A DNA stretch of 64,000 bases. It comes from Xanthomonas sp. GPE 39. GTDB lineage: Bacteria; Pseudomonadota; Gammaproteobacteria; Xanthomonadales; Xanthomonadaceae. A program made the translations under genes and the position numbers. The notes under the pieces were generated by a model. The model did no database searches and was not told the DNA's origin. It saw only the letters and a program-made list of their open reading frames with translations. This document shows positions 40,596-49,850 of the stretch, one piece after another. Location of the stretch: positions 972,025 to 1,036,024 of the forward strand of contig NZ_JZHZ01000007.1 of assembly GCF_000963005.1 (NCBI RefSeq), read 5' to 3'. The first letter of the stretch is position 1; each line of letters opens with the position of its first letter.

Positions 40596-41603
40596 ATGCG
40601 ATTGATCCAGTTGCGCGAGGCCTCCGGCGTGACCGCTGTAGGCGTGGTTGAAGCCGAAGGCACCCAGGTGCGAGTGCTGCGCGAGGTCGCCTCGACCTAC
40701 GCCCTGGCCAATGCGGCGCTGGCTGCTGGTTGCAGTCTGGATGAGCAAGCCATGGGCCTGCGTAGCGAGCGTGTGCTGGATTACGCCGAGTTGCTGGCCA
40801 ATGGCCGGGTCTTGTCGCCGTTGACCCATCCAGACCCGGCGCACTGCCGCGTCACCGGTACTGGCCTGACCCATCTGGGCAGTGCCGCCACCCGTGATGC
40901 CATGCACCAGAATCTGCAGCAGCAGGCACATGCCGGCACGCTCACCGATTCGATGAAAATCTTCCAGCTTGGCGTGGAAGGGGGCATCCCGCGCGATGGC
41001 CGCCCCGGCGCGCAGCCGGAGTGGTTTTACAAGGGCGATGGCAGCATTCTGGTGGCTCCTGGCGCGGCGCTGCCGTCGCCGGATTTCGCCCTGGATGGCG
41101 GTGAGGAGCCGGAATTGGTCGGCTTGTACGTGATCGCTGCCGATGGGGTGCCGTATCGGCTGGGCTTTGCGCTGGGCAATGAATTTTCCGATCACGTCAC
41201 CGAGCGGCAGAACTATCTGTATCTGGCCCATTCCAAGTTGCGCGCCTGCGCGGTGGGGCCGGAACTGCGCAGTGGCGAGTTGCCGCGCGACCTGCGCGGT
41301 AGCAGCCGTATCCGTCGTGGCGAGACGGTGATCTGGGAAAAACCGTTCGTCACCGGCGAAGCCAATATGTGCCATTCGCTGGCCAATCTCGAATACCACC
41401 ATTTCAAGTACGCCGCGCACCGTGTGCCGGGCGATGTGCATCTGCACTTTTTCGGCACGGCCACGCTCAGTTTCGCCGACGGTGTGCAGGCGCAGCCGGG
41501 TGATCGTTTCGAGATCGAACTGCCGGCCTTGGGCGCAGCGTTGGTCAATCCGCTGCAGCGGGTGCCCGCTGGATTCGACCTAGGTGGCGTGCGCGTGTTG
41601 TAG
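40596..41603 (+). CDS. AraD1/GguC-type protein of the fumarylacetoacetate hydrolase superfamily
   Basis: A 335-residue FAH-fold protein of the group called GguC or AraD1. In comparative genomics these sit with arabinonate dehydratases and are proposed to convert 2-keto-3-deoxy-L-arabinonate to 2-oxoglutarate semialdehyde. Seen here: KIFQLGVEGGIPRDG, GDEPEL-like GGEEPELVGLYV with the metal-binding Glu, and MCHSLANLEYHHFKY. The ATG at 40596 was chosen because the family starts MRLIQLRE; the open frame runs upstream through the operator. The sugar ABC importer follows. Enzymatic role is inferred from family and context. Confidence 0.8.
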   Translation: MRLIQLREASGVTAVGVVEAEGTQVRVLREVASTYALANAALAAGCSLDEQAMGLRSERVLDYAELLANGRVLSPLTHPDPAHCRVTGTGLTHLGSAATRDAMHQNLQQQAHAGTLTDSMKIFQLGVEGGIPRDGRPGAQPEWFYKGDGSILVAPGAALPSPDFALDGGEEPELVGLYVIAADGVPYRLGFALGNEFSDHVTERQNYLYLAHSKLRACAVGPELRSGELPRDLRGSSRIRRGETVIWEKPFVTGEANMCHSLANLEYHHFKYAAHRVPGDVHLHFFGTATLSFADGVQAQPGDRFEIELPALGAALVNPLQRVPAGFDLGGVRVL

Positions 41604-41702
41604 AGATCGATCCCATGCGCGCGCCGACCTGGAAGGCCAGGCGGCCGCTGCGGTGCGAATGCCGCATGCGTTATCCGCGCGCCAACCAAGTGAGGAAGGG
41701 CT

Positions 41703-42695
41703 ATGCAGAACTCGGGAATGCGTGCGGCGATGTTGGGGATGCTGGCAGTGCTGGGATTGGCGCTGGCTGGATGCTCCGGTGGCGGCAAGGAGGCGGGCAA
41801 GGCATCGGGTCAGGTCACGGTCGGCTTCAGTCAGGTGGGTGCCGAGAGCGAATGGCGCACCGCCAACACTGCCTCGATCAAGCAGGCCATCGCTGATGCC
41901 GGAATGAAGTTGAAGTTCTCCGATGCGCAGCAGAAGCAGGAAAATCAGATCAAGGCGCTGCGCTCGTTCATCGCTCAACACGTGGACGTGATCGCGTTTT
42001 CGCCGGTGGTGGAATCGGGTTGGGAGACCGTGCTGCGCGAGGCCAAGGCCGCCAACATTCCGGTGGTGCTCACCGACCGTGCGGTGAAGGTATCCGACGA
42101 TAATTTGTACGTCACCCTGATCGGCTCGGACTTCGTCGAGGAAGGGCGCAAGGCCGCACGCTGGTTGCTGCAACAGTCGCCGCTGAAGGATGGCAATCAG
42201 CCCGTGCGCATCGTTGAATTGCAGGGCACGGTGGGGTCGGCGCCGGCGATTGACCGCATGCGCGGTTTCAAGGAAATCATCGCCGGTAATCCGCGCTTCC
42301 AGGTGGTGCGCTCGCAAAGTGGCGACTTCACCCGGGCCAAGGGCAAGGAAGTGATGGAAGCATTCCTGAAAGCCGAAGGCCGCCACATCGACGTGGTGTA
42401 CGCACATAACGACGACATGGCGATCGGTGCGATCCAGGCCATCGAAGAGGCGGGATTGAAGCCCGGCAGGGACATCCTGGTGATCTCCATCGATGGGGTG
42501 AAGGGCGCGTTCGAAGCCATGCAGGCCGGCAAGCTCAACGTCACCGTGGAGTGCAATCCGCTGCTTGGTCCGCAATTGGTGCAGGCGATACGCGACATCA
42601 AGGCTGGTAAGCCGCTGCCCAAGCGCATCGTGGTCCAGGAGGCGGTGTACACCCAGGCGCAGGCCGCGGCCGAACTGCCCAAGCGCAAATACTGA
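41703..42695 (+). CDS. ytfQ: Galactofuranose-type ABC importer, substrate-binding lipoprotein
   Basis: A 330-residue periplasmic binding protein close to E. coli YtfQ, which binds galactofuranose and arabinofuranose-like sugars. Shared stretches: TVGFSQVGAESEWR, QQKQENQIKALRSF, VELQGTVGSAPAIDR, RSQSGDFTRAKGKEVME and VYAHNDDMAIGAIQAI. Unlike E. coli YtfQ it is a lipoprotein (LALAGC, C24), so it is anchored to the membrane. GAGGAAGG precedes the ATG. It is the first gene of the importer operon ytfQ-ytfR-ytfT-yjfF. Confidence 0.94.
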   Translation: MQNSGMRAAMLGMLAVLGLALAGCSGGGKEAGKASGQVTVGFSQVGAESEWRTANTASIKQAIADAGMKLKFSDAQQKQENQIKALRSFIAQHVDVIAFSPVVESGWETVLREAKAANIPVVLTDRAVKVSDDNLYVTLIGSDFVEEGRKAARWLLQQSPLKDGNQPVRIVELQGTVGSAPAIDRMRGFKEIIAGNPRFQVVRSQSGDFTRAKGKEVMEAFLKAEGRHIDVVYAHNDDMAIGAIQAIEEAGLKPGRDILVISIDGVKGAFEAMQAGKLNVTVECNPLLGPQLVQAIRDIKAGKPLPKRIVVQEAVYTQAQAAAELPKRKY

Positions 42696-42706
42696 CGGAC
42701 GCGCGC

Positions 42707-44221
42707 ATGAATCCGCTCGTGCTGGAGGCGCAGGGCTTGAGCAAAGCCTATGCCGGCGTCGCTGCGCTGGAGGATGTGGCGTTGCGCCTGCGCGGCGGCG
42801 AGATCCATGCGCTGATGGGCCAGAACGGCGCTGGTAAATCGACTCTGATTAAGTTGTTGACCGGGGTGGTTGCCGCCGACGCGGGGCGTATCGCGCTCGA
42901 TGGCGTGGCGATTGTGCCGGCCTCGCCGTTGCAGGCGCAGCGCTTGGGCATCAGCACCGTGTACCAGGAAGTGAATCTGTGCCCGAACCTGTCGGTGGCG
43001 GAGAATCTGTTCGCCGGCCGCTATCCAATGAAGGGCTGGCTGCGGCGGATCGATTGGCGCCGGGTCGAGCGCGATGCGCAGGCTTGCCTGCAGCGATTGG
43101 GTGTTGCCATCGACGTGCGCCGGGCGTTGTCCACGTATCCGGTGGCGGTGCAGCAGATGGTGGCGATCGCGCGCGCGGTGAGCGTCTCGGCGCGGGTGTT
43201 GATTCTCGACGAACCGACCTCCAGCCTCGACGAAGGCGAGGTCGCCGATTTATTCCGGGTGATGCGTGGGCTGCGCGCGCAAGGTATGGCGATTCTGTTC
43301 GTCACCCATTTTCTCGATCAGGTCTATGCGGTGTCCGACCGCATCAGCGTTTTGCGCAATGGTCGTCTGGTTGGCGAATACACCCCGGTGGAGCTGCCCG
43401 CGCCGCAACTGATCGCGGCGATGGTCGGGCGCGCGCTCGATCCAGCGGCGGCTGCGGCGGAGGCGGTCGCGGCGCCGCTGACCGAGCAGGGGCCTGCGCT
43501 GGTGCAGTTGCAGGGACTGGGCCGGCGCGGCCACCTGCATCCGACCGATCTGCACGTGCACCGTGGGCAGGTACTGGGCTTGGCCGGTCTGCTGGGCGCT
43601 GGCCGCACCGAACTGGCCCGGCTGCTGTTTGGCCTGGATCGCGCCGAGTGCGGCCGCGTGCTCATCGATGGCCGTGCGGTGGCGCTGCGCGGTCCGCCCG
43701 ATGCGATTGCTCATGGTTTTGCATTGTGTCCGGAAGAGCGCAAGACCGATGGCATCGTCGCTGAGCTATCGGTGCGCGAGAACATCGTGTTGGCGCTGCA
43801 GGCACGTCGGGGGCTGCGTCGTTTTCTGGCCCCGGCGGAACAGCGGCGCATCGCCGAGCGCTTCGTCGATGCGTTGGCGATCAAGACCGCCAGCGTGGAA
43901 ACGCCGGTGGGCTTGTTGTCCGGCGGCAATCAGCAAAAAGTGGTGCTGGCGCGCTGGCTGGCGACGCAGCCGCGTGTGTTGATCCTGGACGAGCCCACGC
44001 GTGGGATCGACATCGCGGCCAAGCAGGACATCATGACCCGCATTCTGGCGCTGGCGCGCGAGGGCATGGCGGTGGTGTTCATTTCCGCCGAGGTCGCGGA
44101 GATTGCGCGCATCGCCGACCGTATCGCGGTGCTGCGCGAGCGCCGCCTGGTCGGCGAACTGCCGGGTGGCTGCGGCGAGCGCGCGGTGTTCGATCTGATC
44201 GCGGGGAGTACGGTGGCATGA
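42707..44221 (+). CDS. ytfR: Galactofuranose-type ABC importer, ATPase
   Basis: A 504-residue double ATPase of the sugar importer (CUT2 class, like RbsA/AraG). The first unit has GQNGAGKSTLIKLL, with VQQMVAIARAV as a degenerate signature and LILDEPTSSLDEGE. The second has the weaker Walker A GLLGAGRTEL with LSGGNQQKVVLARWL and LILDEPTRGIDIAAK. The second site lacks the GKS/T lysine, which is usual in this class. It starts 11 bases after ytfQ and ends overlapping ytfT (ATGA). Confidence 0.94.
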   Translation: MNPLVLEAQGLSKAYAGVAALEDVALRLRGGEIHALMGQNGAGKSTLIKLLTGVVAADAGRIALDGVAIVPASPLQAQRLGISTVYQEVNLCPNLSVAENLFAGRYPMKGWLRRIDWRRVERDAQACLQRLGVAIDVRRALSTYPVAVQQMVAIARAVSVSARVLILDEPTSSLDEGEVADLFRVMRGLRAQGMAILFVTHFLDQVYAVSDRISVLRNGRLVGEYTPVELPAPQLIAAMVGRALDPAAAAAEAVAAPLTEQGPALVQLQGLGRRGHLHPTDLHVHRGQVLGLAGLLGAGRTELARLLFGLDRAECGRVLIDGRAVALRGPPDAIAHGFALCPEERKTDGIVAELSVRENIVLALQARRGLRRFLAPAEQRRIAERFVDALAIKTASVETPVGLLSGGNQQKVVLARWLATQPRVLILDEPTRGIDIAAKQDIMTRILALAREGMAVVFISAEVAEIARIADRIAVLRERRLVGELPGGCGERAVFDLIAGSTVA

Positions 44222-45273
44222 ACACGCACAGCGTATCCGTTGCACACCTATGGCGATGGCTGGCGCAGTTGCGCGCGCATCCGTTGTTCTGGCCGCTGGC
44301 CACGCTGGCCTTGTTGCTGCTCGGCAATGGCGTGTGGAATCCGGGTTTCCTGTCGTTGCAATGGCGCGATGGACATCTGTACGGCACCTTGATCGATATC
44401 GGCAACCGTGCCGCGCCGTTGGCGCTGGTGGCGTTGGGCATGACCTTGGTCATCGCGGTGCGTGGGCTGGATATCTCGGTCGGTGCGGTGGTGGCGATTG
44501 CCGCGATGGTGGCGGCCTGGACCATCGGTGGCGGCGAACACAGTCGTTTTCCGCTCTGGGTCGTGTTGCTGGCACCGCTGCTGGTCGCGGCGTTGTGTGG
44601 GCTGTGCAACGGGCTGCTGGTGGTCAAGATCGGCATGCAGCCGATCATCGCCACGTTGATCCTGATGGTGGCCGGACGCGGCATCGCCCAGTTGATCGGC
44701 GATGGACAAATTTTGACCATCTACTATGCGCCTTACTTTTATTTCGGTAATGGATTTTTGTTCGGGTTGCCGTTCGCGCTGTTCGTGGTCGCGGTGGTTT
44801 TCCTGATTTTGCAGTGGTTGCTTGGACGCACGGCGTTGGGCTTGTTCGTGCGTGCCATCGGCCACAATCCGCGCGCGGCGCGCGTGGCCGGGGTCAGGGC
44901 GCGGCTGATTGCCGTGCTGTTGTACGTGTTCTGCGCGTTCAGCGCGGGCCTGGCCGGAGTGTTGATCAGTTCCAACGTCAAGAGTGCCGATGCCAACAAT
45001 GCTGGGCAATTGATGGAACTCGACGCGATTCTCGCGGTGACGCTTGGCGGTACCTTGCTCGACGGTGGTCGCTTCAGCCTCGCGGGGAGCGTGATCGGCG
45101 CGCTGATCATCCAGACCCTGACCGCCACCATCTATGCGCTTGGCGTGCCGGCGCAGGTCACTATGTTGATCAAGGCGCTGCTGGTATTCGCGGTGATGCT
45201 GCTGCAATCGCCACGGTTCCGCGCCAGCGTGCGCGCTTGGGTACGGCGACCGTCTGCGGGGGAGGCGCGATGA
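44218..45273 (+). CDS. ytfT: Galactofuranose-type ABC importer, permease 1
   Basis: A 351-residue membrane permease with about ten helices, of the RbsC/AraH family. VRGLDISVGAVVAIAAMVAAW is the family signature, GVRARLIAVLLYVFCAFSAGLAGV and GGTLLDGGRFSLAGSVIGALI come later. It overlaps ytfR at the start and yjfF at the end by four bases each, so the whole operon is translationally coupled. It pairs with YjfF as a heterodimeric channel. Confidence 0.93.
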   Translation: MNTHSVSVAHLWRWLAQLRAHPLFWPLATLALLLLGNGVWNPGFLSLQWRDGHLYGTLIDIGNRAAPLALVALGMTLVIAVRGLDISVGAVVAIAAMVAAWTIGGGEHSRFPLWVVLLAPLLVAALCGLCNGLLVVKIGMQPIIATLILMVAGRGIAQLIGDGQILTIYYAPYFYFGNGFLFGLPFALFVVAVVFLILQWLLGRTALGLFVRAIGHNPRAARVAGVRARLIAVLLYVFCAFSAGLAGVLISSNVKSADANNAGQLMELDAILAVTLGGTLLDGGRFSLAGSVIGALIIQTLTATIYALGVPAQVTMLIKALLVFAVMLLQSPRFRASVRAWVRRPSAGEAR

Positions 45274-46307
45274 GCGCGCCCGCACCGCGCGCTGCCGTGC
45301 AAGGCATGCAGGATGGCATGCGCAGCGTCGCAGCGTGGCTGCATGGCGCGCGTCTGCCGTTGGCGATCACCGTGGTCCTGTTCGTGGCGATGCTTGGCGT
45401 CGGTGGCGTGCTCTACGATGGCTTTCTGTCGCCGCAGGTCCTGGCCAATCTGCTGATCGACAATGCCTTCCTGTGCATTGTCGCGGTCGGCATGAGCCTG
45501 GTGATCCTCAGTGGCGGCATCGATTTGTCGGTGGGCGCGGTGCTGGCGTTCACCACGGTGGTGTCGGCGTCGCTGGTCGAACGTCACGGTTGGTCGCCGT
45601 TGGCGGTGATCCCACTGGTGTTGTTGATTGGCACTGCCTTCGGCGCTGGCATGGGCGTGCTGATCCAGCGTTACCGTTTGCAGCCGTTCGTGGTCACGCT
45701 GGCGGGCATGTTCCTGGCGCGTGGCGCCAGCTATCTGGTCAGCGTCGATTCCATTCCGATCACCAATACGCTGTACCGGGCGATCGCCCAAACGCGCGTG
45801 CCGGTTGCGGCTGGTGCCTCGCTGTCGGTCGGCGCGTTGATCGCGCTGGCGACGGTGGCGCTGGGCATGTGGTTGGCGCATTGCACGCGCTTCGGTCGTT
45901 GCGTGTATGCGTTGGGCGGCAGCGAGACCTCGGCGCGGCTGATGGGGTTGCCGGTGGACGCCACTCAGGTCCGGGTGTATGCCTTCAGCGGTTTTTGTTC
46001 TGCGTTGGCCGGGGTGGTGTGCACGTTCTACATGCTGTCCGGTTACAGCCTGCATGCCTCTGGACTGGAACTGGATGCGATTGCCGCCGTGGTGATCGGC
46101 GGCACGCTGCTCGCCGGTGGCAGCGGCTACGTGATTGGTACGCTGTTCGGTGTGCTGATGCTGGGGGCGATCCAAACCTTGATCGTGTTCGACGGGACGC
46201 TCAGCTCGTGGTGGACACGGATCGTGATCGGCGCGCTGCTGTTGCTGTTCTGCTTGTTGCAGCGCTTGTTGACCCGGCATGTGCCGGGTGCTGCGGCAGA
46301 GGGTTGA
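45270..46307 (+). CDS. yjfF: Galactofuranose-type ABC importer, permease 2
   Basis: A 345-residue second permease, paralogous to YtfT. It shows LSGGIDLSVGAVLAFTTVVSA, QPFVVTLAGMFLARGASYLVS (as in YjfF), SARLMGLPVDATQVRVY, and GGTLLAGGSGYVIGTLFGVL. GGAGGCG precedes the ATG at 45270, inside the ytfT end. Its stop faces the antiporter gene 10 bases away, with no room for a separate terminator. Confidence 0.93.
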   Translation: MSAPAPRAAVQGMQDGMRSVAAWLHGARLPLAITVVLFVAMLGVGGVLYDGFLSPQVLANLLIDNAFLCIVAVGMSLVILSGGIDLSVGAVLAFTTVVSASLVERHGWSPLAVIPLVLLIGTAFGAGMGVLIQRYRLQPFVVTLAGMFLARGASYLVSVDSIPITNTLYRAIAQTRVPVAAGASLSVGALIALATVALGMWLAHCTRFGRCVYALGGSETSARLMGLPVDATQVRVYAFSGFCSALAGVVCTFYMLSGYSLHASGLELDAIAAVVIGGTLLAGGSGYVIGTLFGVLMLGAIQTLIVFDGTLSSWWTRIVIGALLLLFCLLQRLLTRHVPGAAAEG

Positions 46308-46317
46308 GCGTGTATTG

Positions 46318-47586
46318 CTAGATGTTGTTGCCGGCCACGGTCGATGTCGGGGTGTGCGTGCTGCCACGACGCATCGCCCAGTTGAACAGCGGCGTAGCCA
46401 TCAGCGTGGAAGCAATCGCCATCAGGACCAGGATCGAGAACAGTCCTTGCTCGATGACCCCGGCTTGCAGGCCGATGTTGATGATGATCAGCTCCATCAG
46501 CCCGCGCGCGTTCATCAGTGCGCCGATGGCCATGGCGTCGCGGTTGTTCTCGCCGCTGGCGCGTGCGGCGGCCCAGCAGGCGATGCCCTTGCCCAGGAAC
46601 GACGCCAGCAGGATCGCCACGCCGGCCAGCAGGAGTGGCGGATCCATCAGTACGCTGAGTTGCGTCTTGAGTCCGGAGAAGGTGAAGAACATCGGGAGCA
46701 GGAACACCACCACGAACGGCTGCAGTTGCGCGCGTAATTTTTCGGTCAGCGCGCCCTTGGGCAGGCAGGCGCCGAGCAGGAAACCGCCGAACACCGCGTG
46801 GATGCCGATGGCGTCCATCGCCCAGGCGCTCAGGCAGAACAGCATCAGCACCACCGCCAGCACGCTGGCGCTCAACGGCCGGTCGGGATGCACATGGTCG
46901 GCCAGCCGCCGCAAGCCATGGCGGCCCAAGAACATCATGAATACCGCATAGCCCACCCCGCCGCCGATCGCCAGATAGGCGCTGCCCCAACTGCCGCCAA
47001 AACTCGCCAACACGATGGCGAGGATGCACCAAGCCGCCGCATCGTCGATCGCGCCGGCGGTCAGCGCTAGGGTGCCGAGCGAGCTGTCGGTGAGGCCGCG
47101 CTCGTGGATGATCCGCGCCAACATCGGGAATGCGGTGATGGCAATCGCCGCGCCTAGGAACAGCGATGCGTCCAGTCCTTTGGCCTTGGCCGAGAACAAG
47201 GCTGGTATATGCAGCAACCATGGCACCAGCAGGAAGCCTAGCGCGAATGGCACGGCGATGCCGGCCAGCGATACGTGCATCGCGCTGCGGTAGCGCGCGC
47301 GGAAATGCGTGCCGCGAAAATCGGTGCCGACCAGAAACATATACAGACCCACGCCGAACTGCGCGGCCACGTACAGCGTATCCAGTGTCTGCTTGGGGAA
47401 CAGCGCCTGCTGCAGCCCCGGCAGCGCCGCGCCGAACAGCGACGGTCCCAGGGCGACACCGGCGATCATCTCGCCGACCACCTGTGGTTGGCCCAGACGT
47501 TTGGCGAGCATGCCGACCAGCCGGCACGCCAGCAGGATGGCGGCGGCTTGCAGAAAGAAATACACCGACAACTGCGGGGTGGTCAC
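46318..47586 (-). CDS. CPA2-family cation/proton antiporter (KefB/GerN-like)
   Basis: A 422-residue membrane protein with about 12 helices of the monovalent cation:proton antiporter-2 family. Seen: RLGQPQVVGEMIAGVALGPS, GVGLYMFLVGTDF, LTAGAIDDAAAWCILA with the transport aspartates, and GALMNARGLMELIIINIGL. There is no C-terminal TrkA-N domain, so it is not a full Kef system. The start is uncertain: GTG at 47586 places the first helix at the N-terminus, while an in-frame ATG at 47703 would add a polar segment. It converges with yjfF. A role in pH or Na+/K+ homeostasis is likely; a link to sugar uptake is not shown. Confidence 0.85.
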   Translation of the reverse strand: MTTPQLSVYFFLQAAAILLACRLVGMLAKRLGQPQVVGEMIAGVALGPSLFGAALPGLQQALFPKQTLDTLYVAAQFGVGLYMFLVGTDFRGTHFRARYRSAMHVSLAGIAVPFALGFLLVPWLLHIPALFSAKAKGLDASLFLGAAIAITAFPMLARIIHERGLTDSSLGTLALTAGAIDDAAAWCILAIVLASFGGSWGSAYLAIGGGVGYAVFMMFLGRHGLRRLADHVHPDRPLSASVLAVVLMLFCLSAWAMDAIGIHAVFGGFLLGACLPKGALTEKLRAQLQPFVVVFLLPMFFTFSGLKTQLSVLMDPPLLLAGVAILLASFLGKGIACWAAARASGENNRDAMAIGALMNARGLMELIIINIGLQAGVIEQGLFSILVLMAIASTLMATPLFNWAMRRGSTHTPTSTVAGNNI

Positions 47587-47793
47587 GATGGCGTGGGTCC
47601 TGAATGGCTGCGCGGATGATAGGAGCGCAGTGTGAGGAAATCCACGCTTCCCCAGCGCCGCTGTGATCGCGGCCTGCCAGGTCTGCCGATTTTGCGCGAC
47701 CATCCATGGTGCTTGCGTCGTGTCGCCGCCATTGTCGCGAGCAGACTCTACAACTGAGGCGGCGCTATTTTGCGCATCGTCTCGTCGCACGAC

Positions 47794-47818
47794 TGCGGCA
47801 GCGCATGGCGCTGCCGCA
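47794..47818 (-). terminator. Perfect hairpin after the arabinofuranosidase gene
   Basis: TGCGGCAGCGC and GCGCTGCCGCA pair over 11 bp with a three-base loop, nine bases beyond the GH51 stop. No U-tract follows on the minus strand, so it may be a 3'-end stabiliser rather than a full terminator. Confidence 0.5.
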
Positions 47819-47826
47819 ACAGGCGA

Positions 47827-49416
47827 TTACTGCAATTCCAGCATCACGATGGCCTTGGCTGGCAGCGTCACCTGCAGCGTGTCCCCGTGCACGTTGGCGC
47901 CAGCGAAGGCGGCGGGCTGTACCGCTTGCGGTTGCGCGAAACTGTTGAGCGACGTCATCGCCGGTGCGCTCAGAATACGGCCGCCGACGTGGTGTGTCTG
48001 CACGCCTTCAAGTCGGATCGCCACATCGGCACTGTGGTTGGGATCCAGATTGGTCAGCGCCACGTAGACGTGTCCGTTCTTGGCGCGCACCGCTGAACCA
48101 TGCACCGCTGGCACCGTGTAGCTGCCGTGCTTGTAGTCGGGCGTCTGCAAATGCAGCGGCAATGCGGTCGCATCCTGGTATGGCTTGTACATCGCAAACA
48201 CATGGTAGGTGGGCGTCAGCAGCATCTTGTCGCCATCGGTCAGGATCATCGCCTGCAGCACGTTGATCATCTGCGCGATATTGGCCATGCGCACGCGGTC
48301 GGCATGGGCGACGAAGATGTCCAGATTGAGCGAGGCCACCAGTGCGTCGCGCAGCGTGTTCTGCTGCCGCAGGAAGCCTGGATTCACGTCTGGCAGGCCC
48401 TTGTACCAGGTGCCCCATTCGTCGACCACCAGCGCGATCTTTTTGTCCGGGTCGTACTTGTCCATGATCGCGCTGTGTTTGGCGATCAGTTCGTCCATCG
48501 TCAGCGTGCGCGACAGCGTCTCGATCCATGCCGTCTCGTCGAAGGTGGTGGACGAGGCGCGCGGCGGCCAGCCGCCGGGGATGGTGTAGTAGTGCATGCT
48601 CAGGCCGTCCATGTATTTGCTGGCCTCGCGCATCATCACTTCGGTCCAGTGGTAGTCGTTGTCGCTCGGACCTGGCGCGATCTTGAGGATTTTCTGGTCG
48701 GCCGGCGACTTGACGAAGGTCTGGTAGCGACGGAACACGTCCGCTGCGTACTCGGCGCGCATGTTGCCGCCGCAGCCCCACAGCTCGTTGCCGACGCCGA
48801 AGAATGGCAACTTCCACGGCGTATCGCGGCCATTGTGGCGGCGCAATTCGGCCAAGGTCGAGTGCGTCGGTGCGGTCATGTATTCCACCCACTGCGCCAT
48901 TTCGGCCGGCGCCGCATCGCCGACGTTACCGGCCACGTAGGCCTGGGTGCCGAGCAGTTCGGTGAAGTCCATGAATTCGTGCGTGCCAAAGCTGTTGGGT
49001 TCTTCGACGCCGCCCCAATGGGTGTTGACGCTGGTCGGGCGCTGCTTGCGCGGGCCGATGCCGTCGCGCCAGTGGTATTCGTCGGCAAAGCAGCCGCCAG
49101 GCCAGCGGATGGTGGGGACGTCCAGTGCCTTCAGCGCGGTCAGCACGTCGTTGCGATAGCCGTGGGTATTGGGAATCTTCGATTCCGGTCCGACCCACAC
49201 CCCGCCATAGATGCCGTTGCCCAAGTGTTCGGCGAACTGGCCGAACAGGTTGCGCGAGACGGTCGCGCCTGGATGGTCTGCGGCCAGCGTGCCATGCACT
49301 TGGACCGCGCCGGCCTGTGCCAGTCCGGTGCTCAGCGTCAGTGCCGCCAGGGCGGCCAGTGACAAGCGGGGCCGCCAATGCGTGGCGAGGTGGTGCAGCG
49401 AACGGATCGAGTGCAT
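47827..49416 (-). CDS. Secreted GH51 alpha-L-arabinofuranosidase
   Basis: A 529-residue glycosidase that releases L-arabinofuranose from arabinoxylan or pectic arabinan. A signal peptide (LSLAALAALTLSTGLAQAGA, with an extended basic n-region) leads to a (beta/alpha)8 barrel with RWPGGCFADEYHW, acid/base E211 in FFGVGNELWGCGG and nucleophile E333 in VVDEWGTWY, then the C-terminal beta domain. AAGGAG before the ATG at 49416 fixes the start; the upstream frame to 49533 is not signal-like. Most GH51 enzymes are intracellular, so export suggests action on plant polymers in the periplasm or outside. It heads leftwards, divergent from galM. Confidence 0.93.
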   Translation of the reverse strand: MHSIRSLHHLATHWRPRLSLAALAALTLSTGLAQAGAVQVHGTLAADHPGATVSRNLFGQFAEHLGNGIYGGVWVGPESKIPNTHGYRNDVLTALKALDVPTIRWPGGCFADEYHWRDGIGPRKQRPTSVNTHWGGVEEPNSFGTHEFMDFTELLGTQAYVAGNVGDAAPAEMAQWVEYMTAPTHSTLAELRRHNGRDTPWKLPFFGVGNELWGCGGNMRAEYAADVFRRYQTFVKSPADQKILKIAPGPSDNDYHWTEVMMREASKYMDGLSMHYYTIPGGWPPRASSTTFDETAWIETLSRTLTMDELIAKHSAIMDKYDPDKKIALVVDEWGTWYKGLPDVNPGFLRQQNTLRDALVASLNLDIFVAHADRVRMANIAQMINVLQAMILTDGDKMLLTPTYHVFAMYKPYQDATALPLHLQTPDYKHGSYTVPAVHGSAVRAKNGHVYVALTNLDPNHSADVAIRLEGVQTHHVGGRILSAPAMTSLNSFAQPQAVQPAAFAGANVHGDTLQVTLPAKAIVMLELQ

Positions 49417-49850
49417 CGGAATCTCCTTATGCTGGCCAGCGCGGTATCGCGCGGGGGAAGGGTGGCGCGTAGACAGCGGACAGCGGCGTGCGCCAGCGTG
49501 TTGCCGACGCCATACCCATCGCGCAGCGCACACGTTTGAACCCCGCGCGTTGCAAGCACGCCACGCGCTGGCGTCACCGGTGCAGCGTGCTGCGTTGCAT
49601 TCGCGTTCGCCTTACCGTGCGATGGGCGGTGCCGCTGTCCACGGCGGATCGAGCATAGAGGACCGTATGAGGCGGCGACCAATGCTTTAAATCGGTTCGC
49701 GTATAACTAGATTGCAATGCTGCGCTGCGGTGTGTCGCCGTCAGTGCTGTTGCGCGTCGCTGCGATGCTGTGTGGCGATGGCCGCCACGTGCCCGCCCTG
49801 GGTATGCTGCACGCCACGCTGGCGCGTGTGCCGGCGAACCTGGAGTCTGC
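49417..49850. other. 434-base divergent promoter region, arabinofuranosidase / mutarotase
   Basis: No gene is supported. Near 49680-49720 the sequence is AT-richer, with CTTTAAATCGGTTCGCGTATAACTAG. TTCG followed by TATAA recalls the right arm of the palindrome at 40466-40474, but the match is short. Ribosome sites for both flanking genes lie at its two ends. Confidence 0.5.
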
